A stretch of 56,784 nt of DNA from Knoellia flava TL1. Lineage in GTDB: Bacteria; Actinomycetota; Actinomycetes; Actinomycetales; Dermatophilaceae. The notes under the pieces were generated by a model. It was not told the origin of the DNA, did not search any database, and saw nothing but the letters and a program-made list of their open reading frames with translations. Location of the stretch: NCBI RefSeq assembly GCF_000768675.1, contig NZ_AVPI01000027.1, positions 1-56,784 on the forward strand. Reading direction: 5' to 3'. The position numbers and the translations under genes were made by a program. The number at the start of each line of letters is the position of its first letter. Position 1 is the stretch's first letter. Positions 8,014-16,776 of this stretch are shown here, in pieces.

Positions 8014-9446
8014 TCCACCTGGTCGTTGGCCGGCAGGTCGAGGCCGAGCAGGGCGTTCTCGACGACCTCGGCGAGCGCGGGGTGGATCCAGTACTGCCCG
8101 CGCGCGACGGTGTGCGCGTCCTGCCCGAACGACGCCGCCTGGATGAGCGGCTGGATGAGCGTCGAGGCGTGCGGCCCCATGCAGTGCGCGGCGAGCAGCT
8201 GTCCGGTCTCGGGGTCGGCGTAGACGGTGAGGATCCCGGTCGTGTCCTCCAGCGCCCACCCGTATGCCGTGTCGCCGAACGACTGCGTGTAGCTCACGTA
8301 GGGGGTCTGCGCCTCGTCGAGCTCGGCCCTGGTCGGCCCGAACGCGGCGACCTGCGGGTGGCCGAAGACGGCGTGCGGGACGAAGCGGTGGTCGGCGTCC
8401 ATCGGCTTCGGGTCCGACTCGCGGGCTCGACCGGTGTCGACGGCGATGTTGTGGGCGACGACCCGCGCCTCGTGGTTGGCGACGTGCTTGAGCTGCCACG
8501 CGTTGGCGACGTCACCGAGCGCCCAGACACCGTCGGCGGTGGTGCGCTGCTGCTCGTCGACGACGACGACACCGCGGTCGTCGAGCTCGATGCCGCCGGC
8601 CTCGACGTCGAGTCGCTTGCCGTTGGGCGTCCGGCCGATGGCGACGAGCACGGCGTCGGCCTCGACGTCGGTGTCGCCGTCGAGACCCTTGAGGTGCAGG
8701 GTCCACGTGCCGTCGTCCGCGCGGGTCGCGCCGGACACCGTCGTCTCGAGCCGGACGTCGTGGTGGCCGCGGGCAAGCTCGGTGTAGCGGCGCGAGATCT
8801 CGGCGTCCTCGGCGCGCAGGAGGTGGGCCGACCGCTGGATCTGGGTGACCTCGACGCCGAGCGAGCCGAAGACGTGGGCGAACTCGCAGGCGACGAACCC
8901 CCCGCCGACGATTGCCATCCGGCGCGGCAGCGCGTCCATCCGCATCACCGTGTCGCTCGTGTGGACGCTGCGGTCGGGGTCGACGCGGTCGAGCCCGTCG
9001 ATCTCGAGCAGGTCCGCGCGCGAACCCGCGGCGACGACGACCCGGTCGGCGGTGATCTCCTCACCGGTCGAGAGCGCGAGGCGGCGCTCGCCGACGAAAC
9101 GGGCCGTCGCGGCATACACCGTGACGAAGTCCTGGCTGCGCCGGTAACGCTCGCCGCCCGCGGCGATCTCGTCGATCCGGTCGGCGAAGATCCGGTCGCG
9201 GATCGCCGGCCAGTCGACCTCGACGTCGCGGCTGATCGTCACGCCGAGCCGCTGCGCCTCGCGCGACTCGAGGACGCGGTCGGCGGGCAGGACGAGCATC
9301 TTCGTCGGGATGCAGCCGACGTTGAGGCAGGTGCCGCCGAACGTGCCCTCCTCGACGATGGCGATGTCGAGTCCCTCGAGCTCGGGCGTGATGAGCGAGT
9401 TGCCCGACCCGGTGCCGATGATGATCAGGTCGTGGTGTCTCGCCAT
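8010..9446 (-). CDS. mtr: mycothione reductase
   Basis: A 478-residue flavoprotein disulfide reductase that uses NADPH to reduce mycothiol disulfide in the cytoplasm. The N-terminal FAD motif is unusual, IIIGTGSGNS, and is followed by the redox-active pair GGTCLNVGCIPTK (Cys40, Cys45). A central nucleotide-binding motif (MAIVGGGFVACEFA) and a C-terminal dimerisation domain with the HPALAEVVENA active-site His follow. The GTGSGNS form separates Mtr from lipoamide dehydrogenase. The ATG at 9446 has TACGCT six bases upstream. Mycothiol is restricted to actinobacteria, which supports the taxonomic call. Confidence 0.88.
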   Translation of the reverse strand: MARHHDLIIIGTGSGNSLITPELEGLDIAIVEEGTFGGTCLNVGCIPTKMLVLPADRVLESREAQRLGVTISRDVEVDWPAIRDRIFADRIDEIAAGGERYRRSQDFVTVYAATARFVGERRLALSTGEEITADRVVVAAGSRADLLEIDGLDRVDPDRSVHTSDTVMRMDALPRRMAIVGGGFVACEFAHVFGSLGVEVTQIQRSAHLLRAEDAEISRRYTELARGHHDVRLETTVSGATRADDGTWTLHLKGLDGDTDVEADAVLVAIGRTPNGKRLDVEAGGIELDDRGVVVVDEQQRTTADGVWALGDVANAWQLKHVANHEARVVAHNIAVDTGRARESDPKPMDADHRFVPHAVFGHPQVAAFGPTRAELDEAQTPYVSYTQSFGDTAYGWALEDTTGILTVYADPETGQLLAAHCMGPHASTLIQPLIQAASFGQDAHTVARGQYWIHPALAEVVENALLGLDLPANDQVD

Positions 9447-9452
9447 AGCAGC

Positions 9453-9458
9453 AGCGTA
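9453..9458 (-). promoter_or_regulatory. -10 hexamer of mtr overlapping an octamer copy
   Basis: TACGCT on the minus strand ends six bases before the mtr ATG and predicts a leaderless transcript. The octamer CGGCATAC (minus strand, 9463-9456) shares its last three bases with the hexamer, so anything bound or modified at the octamer would touch the promoter. Confidence 0.45.
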
Positions 9459-9573
9459 TGCCGGGTGCTTCCGGCTCTCTCGGCCGTCCACATGGGCGGT
9501 GGTCGCGGTTGGTCGTCCACAGGCCCGGGCGAGCAGGCTCGACGCGGTCCTCGACGGGGCGTTGGCTGGTCGC

Positions 9574-9816
9574 ATGATCGACGCGGGGGACCTGAGACGG
9601 CGGGCGGGACGGTGGCGGCAGGCGACCGACACGACCCGGCGCGAGTGTGCCGTGCTCGTGAGGGTGTCGGAGCTGAGCTGGCGGTCTCCGTCGGCCGCGG
9701 AGTTCCGGCGAATCATCGACGTGCGGCTCCGTGAGCTCCACGACCTCGCCGCCCGCGAGGACGCCGTTGCCGACCTCCTCGACCGAGTGGCCGACGCGGC
9801 GGAGCGGGCGGCGTGA
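9574..9816 (+). CDS. small WXG100-like helical protein
   Basis: An 80-residue, almost wholly helical protein. It carries LSWRSPSAAEFRRI (about residues 33-46), which matches the Trp-x-Ser/Gly-x-x-Ala-x-x-Phe turn of WXG100/ESX-type proteins between two predicted helices. The ATG at 9574 is the only start that leaves the intergenic region to the divergent mtr promoter. Its TGA overlaps the GTG of the next gene, so it is co-translated with the alpha/beta hydrolase. By analogy it may be a secretion partner or chaperone of that protein. No C-terminal YxxxD/E signal is visible, and no secretion machinery lies in the window. Confidence 0.6.
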   Translation: MIDAGDLRRRAGRWRQATDTTRRECAVLVRVSELSWRSPSAAEFRRIIDVRLRELHDLAAREDAVADLLDRVADAAERAA

Positions 9817-10994
9817 GCGACCTCGTCGTCACCGGTGGGGCCGGCGGGATCGAGGTCGCGGTCGAGGACCTGCGACGTGCGGCGTCGCGCCTTCGGGCGA
9901 GCGCGGACGAGATCGAGCGCGTGGTGCCCGAGCGATGGCGCGCGCCGCCGTGGGACCTCATTTCGGCCTCTCCCGACCTCGCCCACCTCGTCGTTCGGGC
10001 ACGGCTGGCCTCTGCGGCATGCGCCGATGCGGTGCAGCACGGCGTCGAGCGGCTGCGGGACCTCGCGGCCTCGACCGACCGGTCTGCGGAGAGGTACGAA
10101 GCGGCCGAGGCGTCGGTCCGCGGGCTCGTCGCGGGGCTGCACGACCAGGCGATGGGCATCGCGTGGCTCGTGTCCGAGACGACGGGTCGGGCGTTCGGTC
10201 TGCTCGACGAGGGCGAGGGATGGGACGTCTCGGTCACGGAGGTGCCGGCGCCCGACTACGTCCCGGCACCCACGACGACGGACTCCCTCCTCGCTGGCGT
10301 CGAGACCCTCGGTGGTCAGGGAAGCCGGGGCGGAGTGCGCGTGCTCGAGGTCCCCTTGGCCGACGGCACGACGACCTGGGTCGTCCAGGTGCCGGGGACG
10401 CACGGCGGCTGGGCCGAGGGCGACCCCGTGCCCATGGACTGGCCGGCCAACGTCGCCCTCATGCTGCACGCGACGAGTGCCTCGAAGGTGGCCGCCGAAC
10501 GGGCGCTGTCACTGGCGCAGGCCGACCGGGCGAGCCCTCGGGACCGGGTCGTGCTCGTTGGCCACAGCCAGGGTGGGATCGTCGCCGCGGCGCTCGCGTC
10601 CGACCCAGCCTTCGCCCGGCGGCACCGGGTGACGCACGTCGTCACCGCCGGGTCGCCCATCGACGACTTCCCGGTGCCCGTCACGACCCAGGTCCTCTCG
10701 CTCCAGCACCGGACCGACCCGGTCCACGCCCTCGACCTGTCGCCGCCGCCGGACCGGCGGAGCTGGACGACGGTCGAGGCGTCGGCCCCGATCCCTGCCG
10801 GTGCGCACCTCACCGCTGGTGCCCACGCCCTCTCGGCCTACCGCTCGACCGCCGCTGCCGCCGATCGTTCCGACGACGTGTCGCTGCGCGCGTGGCGTGC
10901 CTCGTTGGCGCCGGCGCTCGCGACCGCGCCGGGCGCGCAGCCGGTGGTGCATGAGTTCCGCTCCGAGCGCCGGTGGCAGAATCGCGACTCGTGA
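9813..10994 (+). CDS. alpha/beta hydrolase with WXG-like helical N-terminus
   Basis: A 393-residue protein. The first 130 or so residues are helical and Ala/Arg/Asp-rich, as in ESX-type N-terminal domains. Residues about 165-345 form an alpha/beta hydrolase with VVQVPGTHGGW and the nucleophile elbow LVGHSQGG (Ser252), and an HRTDPVHALD segment supplying acid or histidine candidates. There is no signal peptide or transmembrane segment. It is translationally coupled on both sides (GTGA overlaps). The domain plan repeats that of the DUF1023 protein at 45585-47312. It may be a secreted lipase or esterase; the substrate is unknown. Confidence 0.7.
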   Translation: MSDLVVTGGAGGIEVAVEDLRRAASRLRASADEIERVVPERWRAPPWDLISASPDLAHLVVRARLASAACADAVQHGVERLRDLAASTDRSAERYEAAEASVRGLVAGLHDQAMGIAWLVSETTGRAFGLLDEGEGWDVSVTEVPAPDYVPAPTTTDSLLAGVETLGGQGSRGGVRVLEVPLADGTTTWVVQVPGTHGGWAEGDPVPMDWPANVALMLHATSASKVAAERALSLAQADRASPRDRVVLVGHSQGGIVAAALASDPAFARRHRVTHVVTAGSPIDDFPVPVTTQVLSLQHRTDPVHALDLSPPPDRRSWTTVEASAPIPAGAHLTAGAHALSAYRSTAAAADRSDDVSLRAWRASLAPALATAPGAQPVVHEFRSERRWQNRDS

Positions 10995-11449
10995 CCCCCA
11001 AGCTGCTGTTCCGCCGGGTGGCCGTCGCCGAGGCGATCACCTGGGCCCTGCTCCTGCTCGGCATGTTCCTCAAGTACGTCACCGAGACGACCGACCTCGG
11101 TGTGCGGATCTTCGGGATGGTGCACGGGGTCGTCTTCATCGCCTACGGCCTCGTCGCGCTCACGACGTGGGTCAACCAGCGCTGGTCCCTGGGCGTGGGG
11201 ATGCTCGCGCTCGTCAGCGCCATCCCTCCGTTCGCCACCGTGCTCTTCGACCGGCGGGCCGAGTCCGCCGGGCTGCTCGAAGGGCTGTGGCGGTTCGCCG
11301 CCGGGGGGGAGACCCCGGGGTCACTTCCCGAGCGGGTCCTCGCCTGGCTCACCCGCAACCCGGGACTCGCCGCTGTCGTCGGGGTCGTTGCCGTCGCCGG
11401 GCTCACCGGTGTCGCCCTCTTCGTCGGCCCGCCCGCCTCGGGCAGCTGA
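10991..11449 (+). CDS. DUF3817 integral membrane protein
   Basis: A 152-residue protein with about four transmembrane helices, beginning VTPKLLFRRVAVAEAITWAL and containing LGMFLKYVTETTDLGVRIFG and MVHGVVFIAYGLVAL, as in DUF3817 proteins. GTG 10991 overlaps the upstream stop (GTGA) and is preferred to the in-frame start at 10973 inside the hydrolase gene. Its own TGA overlaps the menD ATG. DUF3817 genes are common in actinobacteria and their role is not known. Confidence 0.8.
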   Translation: MTPKLLFRRVAVAEAITWALLLLGMFLKYVTETTDLGVRIFGMVHGVVFIAYGLVALTTWVNQRWSLGVGMLALVSAIPPFATVLFDRRAESAGLLEGLWRFAAGGETPGSLPERVLAWLTRNPGLAAVVGVVAVAGLTGVALFVGPPASGS

Positions 11450-13218
11450 TGAACCCCTCCACCGCGCTCGCTCGCGTCCTCGTCGACGAGCTCGTCCGCG
11501 GTGGGGTGCGTGACGTCGTCCTCGCACCCGGGTCGCGCTCCGCACCCTTGGCGTATGCCGTCCAGCAGGCCGAGCGTGACGGTCGCCTGCGCCTGCACGT
11601 CCGGGTCGACGAGCGGACAGCCGGGTTCCTCGCCCTCGGGCTCGCGAAGGGCTCTGGCGCACCGGTCCCCGTCATCACGACGTCGGGCACGGCTGTGGCC
11701 AACCTCCACCCCGCGGTGCTCGAGGCCCACCACACCGGCGTGCCCCTCGTCGTGATCTCCGCCGACCGCCCCGCCGAGCTGCGGGGGACGGGCGCCAACC
11801 AGACGACGGTCCAGCCGGGCATCTTCGGACCGGCGATGCGCTGGTCCGCGGACCTACCCGCACCCGAGTCGGTCGAGTCGGTCGGCGCCTATCACCGCAC
11901 CTCCGTATGCCGCGCCCTCGCCGCCGCTCTCGGCGCACCGGGCAGCGGTGTGCCCGCCTCGCACCGCGGGCCTGTCCACCTCAACGTCTCCTTCCGCGAC
12001 CCCCTCACCCCCGACTTCTTGCGCACCAGCGACACCACAGGCCGGGATTCCGGGGCTTCCGTGTCGCTGGAGCGCAATCAGTTGGGGGTGCATGAGGGGC
12101 GGGCGGACGGTATGCCGTGGGTCGAGGTGCCGGGTGAAGCTCGGATCGGCGGCTCCCTCTCTCTGCGCGACGTCCCACGCACGCTCGTCGTGCTCGGCGA
12201 CCTCTCGCCGTCACCGGTGACCTCGGCGCAGGTCGTCTCTTGGGCCGCGTCGCAGTCGTTCCCGATCATCGCGGAGCCCTTCGGCGACCACGTCCGCGAC
12301 GGCGTCGTGCCGCACGGCCCGCTGCTCCTCACCGATGGCGACTGGCTCACAGAGCACCTGCCGGACCGGGTGCTCGTCGTCGGACGCATGACCCTGTCCC
12401 GTGCCGTGGCCGGACTCCTGCGCAACCCGGACGTGCGGGTCGAGGCGCTCAGCGCCCAGCCCCAGTGGTCCGACCCGGGCCATGTCGCCCACGTCGTCCA
12501 CCCGCTGGTCGAGCTCGCCGGTGGGTCCGGCCCGGAGGGTGACGGAGCGTGGGCGTCGACGTGGGCGGACGCCGGATCGGCTGTCGCGCAGGCGGTGTCG
12601 GCGTCCCCAGCCGAGTGGGGGACCGGGTTGGCCGTCGGGATGCTCGTCGGCGAGGTCCTGCCCGAAGGGGCGCGGCTCTTCGTCGGATCCTCCAACCCGG
12701 TGCGCGACCTCGACCTCGGCATGGCCCCCCGCGACGCGCCACTCACCGTCGTCGCCAACCGCGGTCTCGCCGGCATCGACGGGTGCCTCTCGACCGCCGT
12801 CGGGCTCGCCCTGACGACCGACGCACCGAGCTATGCCTGGGTCGGGGACCTCACCTTCCTCCACGACAGCAACGCGCTGGTCATCGGACCCGACGAGCCC
12901 CGGCCGGACCTCACGATCCTCGTCACCAACGACGGGGGCGGCGGCATCTTCCGCACCCTCGAGCACGGGGCGCCCGAGCGGGCCGACGACTTCGGCCGCA
13001 TCTTCGGCACGCCGACGGGGACCGACTTCGGGGCACTGTGCCGGGCACACGGCATACGCCACGTTCTTGCGCGCACGCGCGAGGAGGCGGCCGAGGCGCT
13101 GTCCGCGACGCCCGCCGGCCTCACCGTCGTCGAGGTGCCGGTCGACCCCGAGTCGCACCGATCCGCGCACGAGAGGCTGCGGCAGGTCGCGCGCGAGGCC
13201 CTGGCGATTTCGGGCTGA
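11449..13218 (+). CDS. menD: SEPHCHC synthase
   Basis: A 589-residue thiamine-diphosphate enzyme that joins isochorismate with 2-oxoglutarate-derived succinic semialdehyde, the committed step of menaquinone synthesis. VDERTAGFLALG holds the ThDP-activating Glu55, ITTSGTAVANLHPAVLEA follows, and GDLTFLHDSNAL near residue 465 is the ThDP/Mg motif. The ATG overlaps the DUF3817 stop (TGATG), so it belongs to a coupled chain that starts at 9574. It uses product from MenF, encoded 2.2 kb downstream on the other strand. The octamer occurs four times, at 11553, 11905, 12110 and 13050. Confidence 0.96.
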   Translation: MNPSTALARVLVDELVRGGVRDVVLAPGSRSAPLAYAVQQAERDGRLRLHVRVDERTAGFLALGLAKGSGAPVPVITTSGTAVANLHPAVLEAHHTGVPLVVISADRPAELRGTGANQTTVQPGIFGPAMRWSADLPAPESVESVGAYHRTSVCRALAAALGAPGSGVPASHRGPVHLNVSFRDPLTPDFLRTSDTTGRDSGASVSLERNQLGVHEGRADGMPWVEVPGEARIGGSLSLRDVPRTLVVLGDLSPSPVTSAQVVSWAASQSFPIIAEPFGDHVRDGVVPHGPLLLTDGDWLTEHLPDRVLVVGRMTLSRAVAGLLRNPDVRVEALSAQPQWSDPGHVAHVVHPLVELAGGSGPEGDGAWASTWADAGSAVAQAVSASPAEWGTGLAVGMLVGEVLPEGARLFVGSSNPVRDLDLGMAPRDAPLTVVANRGLAGIDGCLSTAVGLALTTDAPSYAWVGDLTFLHDSNALVIGPDEPRPDLTILVTNDGGGGIFRTLEHGAPERADDFGRIFGTPTGTDFGALCRAHGIRHVLARTREEAAEALSATPAGLTVVEVPVDPESHRSAHERLRQVAREALAISG

Positions 13219-13243
13219 GCGGACGGCTTGCGAGAATGAGGAC

Positions 13244-14476
13244 GTGACCACCACCCCGCAGCGCACGGACGTCCTCGTCGTCGGAGCCGGTCCGGCCGGC
13301 TCGGCAGCAGCGGCCTGGGCGGCCCGCGCCGGGCGCGACGTCGTCCTCGCCGACGCGGCCGTCTTCCCGCGTGACAAGACCTGCGGCGACGGGCTGACGC
13401 CACGCGCCATCGGCGAGCTCGAGCGGCTCGGCCTGCGCGACTGGGTCCGCGGGCACACGGTCAACAAGGGCCTGCGCGCGCACGGCTTCGGCCAGACGCT
13501 GCTGCTCGAGTGGCCGGGCGGCACGCTGCCCGACTACGGCTCGGCGGTCGCGCGCACCGAGCTCGACGACCACCTGCGCACGACCGCGCTCAAGTCCGGC
13601 GCGCTCGGCGTCGAGGGTGCCAAGGCGGTCGACGCCCGCATCGAGGGTGGGCGTGTGCGCGGCGTGACCTTCAAGCGCGACGGCGAGACCTTCGAGATCG
13701 AGTGCGAGCGGCTCATCGTCGCCGACGGCGTGCGCTCGACGCTCGGCAAGGTGCTCGGCCGCGAGTGGCACAAGGACACCGTCTATGCCGTGGCCGGCCG
13801 GTGCTACGTCGACTCCGGCATGTCCGACGACCCGTGGATCAGCAGCCACCTCGAGCTGCGCGGCGAGGACGGCGAGATCCTCTCGGGCTACGGCTGGATC
13901 TTCCCGCTCGGCGGCGGCCAGGTGAACGTCGGCGCCGGCACCCTCGCGACGACGAAGCGCCCGGCCGAGGTCGCCATCAAGCCGCTCATGGCGCACTACG
14001 TCGAGGAGCGCCGGGCCGACTTCCAGCTCAGCGGCGAGGCTCGGATGCCCACGAGCGCACTCCTGCCGATGGGCGGTGCGGTGAGCAACATCGCCGGGCC
14101 CAACTGGGCCCTCATCGGCGACGCGGCCGCCTGCGTCAACCCGCTCAACGGCGAGGGCATCGACTACGGCCTCGAAGGTGGGCGGCTCGTCGTCGACCTG
14201 CTCGACACCGACCTGTCGGTGACGTGGCCCGCGACGCTGCAGGAGCACTACGGCGAGGCGTTCTCCATCGCCCGCCGCCTGGCCGGTGTCGTCACCGTGC
14301 CGCGGGTGCTGCCCGCGCTCGGTCCGGCCGGCATGCGCTCGGACTGGCTCATGACGCTCGCGCTCCGCTGGATGGGCAACCTCGTCACCGACGAGGACCG
14401 TGATCGAGCCGCGCGCGTGTGGCGCTGGGCCGGCCGGCGTTCCGTCGCGCTGGACTCCCGCCCGCCCTTCACCTGA
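13244..14476 (+). CDS. menJ: menaquinone reductase (geranylgeranyl reductase family)
   Basis: A 410-residue FAD enzyme very like mycobacterial MenJ, which saturates the beta-isoprene unit of menaquinone at the membrane. It shows VVGAGPAGSAAAAWAARAGR (FAD motif), FPRDKTCGDGLTPRAI, YGSAVARTELDDHLR, ELRGEDGEILSGYGWIFPLG, and GDAAACVNPLNGEGIDYGLE. GTG 13244 begins a form that matches MenJ and has GAGAAT six bases before it, a near -10 that may make it leaderless. It follows menD by 25 bp. It predicts partially saturated menaquinones such as MK-n(H2). Confidence 0.93.
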   Translation: MTTTPQRTDVLVVGAGPAGSAAAAWAARAGRDVVLADAAVFPRDKTCGDGLTPRAIGELERLGLRDWVRGHTVNKGLRAHGFGQTLLLEWPGGTLPDYGSAVARTELDDHLRTTALKSGALGVEGAKAVDARIEGGRVRGVTFKRDGETFEIECERLIVADGVRSTLGKVLGREWHKDTVYAVAGRCYVDSGMSDDPWISSHLELRGEDGEILSGYGWIFPLGGGQVNVGAGTLATTKRPAEVAIKPLMAHYVEERRADFQLSGEARMPTSALLPMGGAVSNIAGPNWALIGDAAACVNPLNGEGIDYGLEGGRLVVDLLDTDLSVTWPATLQEHYGEAFSIARRLAGVVTVPRVLPALGPAGMRSDWLMTLALRWMGNLVTDEDRDRAARVWRWAGRRSVALDSRPPFT

Positions 14477-14535
14477 TCAGCCGAGTCTCCCGCGCGACCG
14501 GGCACGCCCGCGACGGGGCTCGCGAGCCTGGCTGC

Positions 14536-14569
14536 CGCTCCCGAGCCTGGATGACGAGGCTCGGGAGCG
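14536..14569. terminator. strong hairpin between convergent menJ and the SanA-like gene
   Basis: A perfect 13-bp stem (CGCTCCCGAGCCT with AGGCTCGGGAGCG) with an 8-base loop, midway between two convergent stop codons. Two copies of the 12-base palindrome GGCTCGCGAGCC flank it, at 14517-14528 and 14577-14588. A bidirectional terminator is likely. Confidence 0.7.
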
Positions 14570-14611
14570 GTGACAGGGCTCGCGAGCCGCTTGCCCTTCT
14601 GGAACGGGTCG

Positions 14612-15280
14612 TCAGGAGCGGGCGAGGGCGTTGCGGACGCCCGGCTCCGGGTCGCCGAGCACCGGGTTGCGGTGGCTCAGGACGTCGACAGCGGCCTTGA
14701 CGTTGGCGACCTTCTCCCGCGCCCACCCGACCTGCCAGTCGCGGGGGAAGCGGTCGCGCACGGTGACGTCGCCGACACCCTCGGTCGTCATGCCGGCCGC
14801 GCGGCACAGCGCCACCGCTCGGCCCACGTGGTACTGCTGCGAGACGACGGTGACCTCGTCCACTCCGAAGATCCGGTGCGCGCGCTGGCACGAGTCATGG
14901 GTGTCACGACCCGCGAAGTCGAGCACCACCGCCTCCGTCGGGACGCCCGCCTCGACGAGGTAGTCGCGCATGGCGGTCGGCTCGTCGTAGGAGTGGGTGC
15001 GGTTGTCGCCGGACACGAGAAGGACCCGGACCTTGCCGGTCTCGTAGAGCTGGGCCGCCGTGTCGAGGCGCGCCTTGAGGTAGGGCGACGGCGTCCCGCC
15101 CGGGTCGATCCCGGCGCCGAGGACGAGCGCCACGGGAGCCGTCGGTGCGTCGGCCACCGAGTGCACGCGTCCGGCCGAGGCCACCGAGACCCACAGCCAC
15201 GGACCCAGCACACCCACAGCTCCCAGCCCGGCGAGTGCCGCCAGGACCCGCACCCAGCGCCGCCCCCAGAGTCTCTTCAC
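14612..15280 (-). CDS. SanA/YdcF-family (DUF218) membrane-anchored protein
   Basis: About 222 residues. One N-terminal transmembrane helix (roughly residues 9-32) is followed by a DUF218 domain outside the membrane, with LVLGAGIDPGG, PYLKARLDTAAQLYE, VLLVSGDNRTHSYDEPTAMR and ESVSQQYH-type motifs (here TVVSQQYHVGRA). SanA-like proteins affect envelope integrity and vancomycin sensitivity in enterobacteria; the enzymatic activity is unsettled. GTG 15280 is chosen because the hairpin at 15311-15364 would otherwise lie in the coding region; in-frame ATGs at 15322 and 15334 remain possible. It lies downstream of menF on the same strand. Confidence 0.8.
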   Translation of the reverse strand: MKRLWGRRWVRVLAALAGLGAVGVLGPWLWVSVASAGRVHSVADAPTAPVALVLGAGIDPGGTPSPYLKARLDTAAQLYETGKVRVLLVSGDNRTHSYDEPTAMRDYLVEAGVPTEAVVLDFAGRDTHDSCQRAHRIFGVDEVTVVSQQYHVGRAVALCRAAGMTTEGVGDVTVRDRFPRDWQVGWAREKVANVKAAVDVLSHRNPVLGDPEPGVRNALARS

Positions 15281-15310
15281 GGGCCCAAGTCTGCTGCGGG
15301 CGCGATCCCG

Positions 15311-15364
15311 AGTGTCGGACATCCGGGCCATCACACGCCGGGAAGGCCCCGGATCCCCGACACT
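15311..15364. terminator. imperfect hairpin downstream of menF
   Basis: A long interrupted stem pairs AGTGTCGG and ATCCGGG-CC with GGCCCCGGAT and CCGACACT around a 15-base loop, with a 2-base internal mismatch and one bulge. It lies just past the menF stop and before the SanA-like gene, so it probably ends or attenuates the menF transcript. Confidence 0.5.
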
Positions 15365-15401
15365 TGAAGGCGCCGCGAGACGGTTCCCCGGCTCAGGTGG
15401 A

Positions 15402-16703
15402 TCACGGACGGGTGGCGGTGAGGGCGTCGCGCATGGGGATGAGCTTGGCGTCGGACTCGGCCACCTCGTCCTCCGGCACCGAGCCGGCGACGATGCCGCA
15501 CCCGGCGTAGAGCGACATCCGCTGCGGGTCCTCGGGGTTGATCGCCCCCGAACGCAGGGCGATACCCCACTCGCCGTCGCCGCTGGCGTCCATCCAGCCG
15601 ACCGGTCCGGCGTAGCGGCCGCGGTCCATGTGCTCGAGCTCGGAGATGAGCGCGTCGGCCACCGGGGTGGGCGTGCCGCACACGGCCGCGCTGGGGTGCA
15701 GCGACGCCGCCAGCGACAAGGACGACGTCGAGTCGGTGAGCACGCCGGCGACGTCGGTCGCGAGGTGCATGACGTTGGAGAGGTGCAGGACGAAGGGCGC
15801 CTCGGGCACGTTCATCGAGGAGCAGTGCGGCGCAAGGGCATCGGCGACCGAGCGCACGGCGTACTCGTGCTCCTCGAGGTCCTTCGACGACCGCGCCAGC
15901 GAGGCCGCGAGTGCGAGGTCGTGCTCGTCGTCGCCCGTCCGGCGGATCGTGCCGGCCAGCACCCGCGAGGTGACGAGCCCCTTCTCGCGGCGGACGAGCA
16001 TCTCGGGCGTCGCACCGACGAGCCCGTCGACGGCGAAGACCCAGGTCGACTCATAGCTCTCGGCGAGCCTCGACAGGAGCCACCGGACGTCGATGGGCGC
16101 AGCGGTGTGCACGTCGAGGTCGCGCGCGAGCACGACCTTGTCGAGGTCGCCGCGCTGGATGCGCAGCACCGCCTCGGCCACGGCCCCCGCCCACTCGGTC
16201 GGGGAGAGCGACCCGTCGGCGAAGGCGACCTCGCCCGGGGCCTCGACGTCGTCGGCGACGACGGGCTCGACGCTCGGCGGCAGGGCGTCGGTCGTGGTCG
16301 TCGTCGTGACCCACCACCGGTCGCCGCGGCGCCCGATGACGACCGACGGCACGACGAGGGTGGCCCCGACCGGTGAGTCGGCGGCATACGAGAGGGCGCC
16401 GAAGGCGACCGGTCCGGTGCCCGGCAGGTCGACCTCGTCCCGGACCACGGCGGAGGCGGACACCGACTGCCACCACGTCTCGAGCGCGGCGAAACGGGGC
16501 TCGCCGTGGGCGGTGACGGAGGCGGCCCGGCCCCAGCCGACGAGGCCCTCGCCGCGGCGCACCCACGAGGTGGTGTCGCGCGCGTCGGTCGCCGGCAGCA
16601 GCGACAGCAGGGCGGCACCGTCGGCGGGGGAGAGGGGGACCGTTCGGGTGACCAGCGGCGCGAGGGGCGCGGTGCCGGGGTCGGGCGTGGGCAGGGACGT
16701 CAT
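15402..16703 (-). CDS. menF: isochorismate synthase
   Basis: A 433-residue chorismate-binding enzyme that turns chorismate into isochorismate, the first menaquinone-specific step. The C-terminal catalytic domain shows VLARDLDV, LAGTIRRTGDDEHDLALA, SSKDLEEHEYAV, LHPSAAVCGTPT and YAGPVGWMDASGDGEW. ATG 16703 gives a start with TACGCT eight bases upstream; an in-frame ATG at 16799 lies inside the divergent menG region and is unlikely. No other siderophore or salicylate genes are near, so the men role is favoured over EntC. It shares a 73-bp divergent promoter region with menG. Confidence 0.92.
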   Translation of the reverse strand: MTSLPTPDPGTAPLAPLVTRTVPLSPADGAALLSLLPATDARDTTSWVRRGEGLVGWGRAASVTAHGEPRFAALETWWQSVSASAVVRDEVDLPGTGPVAFGALSYAADSPVGATLVVPSVVIGRRGDRWWVTTTTTTDALPPSVEPVVADDVEAPGEVAFADGSLSPTEWAGAVAEAVLRIQRGDLDKVVLARDLDVHTAAPIDVRWLLSRLAESYESTWVFAVDGLVGATPEMLVRREKGLVTSRVLAGTIRRTGDDEHDLALAASLARSSKDLEEHEYAVRSVADALAPHCSSMNVPEAPFVLHLSNVMHLATDVAGVLTDSTSSLSLAASLHPSAAVCGTPTPVADALISELEHMDRGRYAGPVGWMDASGDGEWGIALRSGAINPEDPQRMSLYAGCGIVAGSVPEDEVAESDAKLIPMRDALTATRP

Positions 16704-16776
16704 CACCGGGAAGCGTAGTCCCGGAGCGGTCCCGGCCCCGCACCGAACCCGTGTGGCGCGGTGAGAGGATGACGAC

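Noticed and set aside
12833-13243. N-terminal extension of MenJ in frame from 12833
   Set aside because: It overlaps menD in another frame and is Arg/Pro/Ser-rich. MenJ homology begins at GTG 13244.
13779-13786. CTATGCCG in menJ as an octamer copy
   Set aside because: The first base differs; it was kept out of the count, as were CCGCATAC near 20189 and GACATAC near 7684.
14517-14588. CRISPR-like repeat from the two GGCTCGCGAGCC palindromes
   Set aside because: Only two copies flank one hairpin, with no array of spacers.
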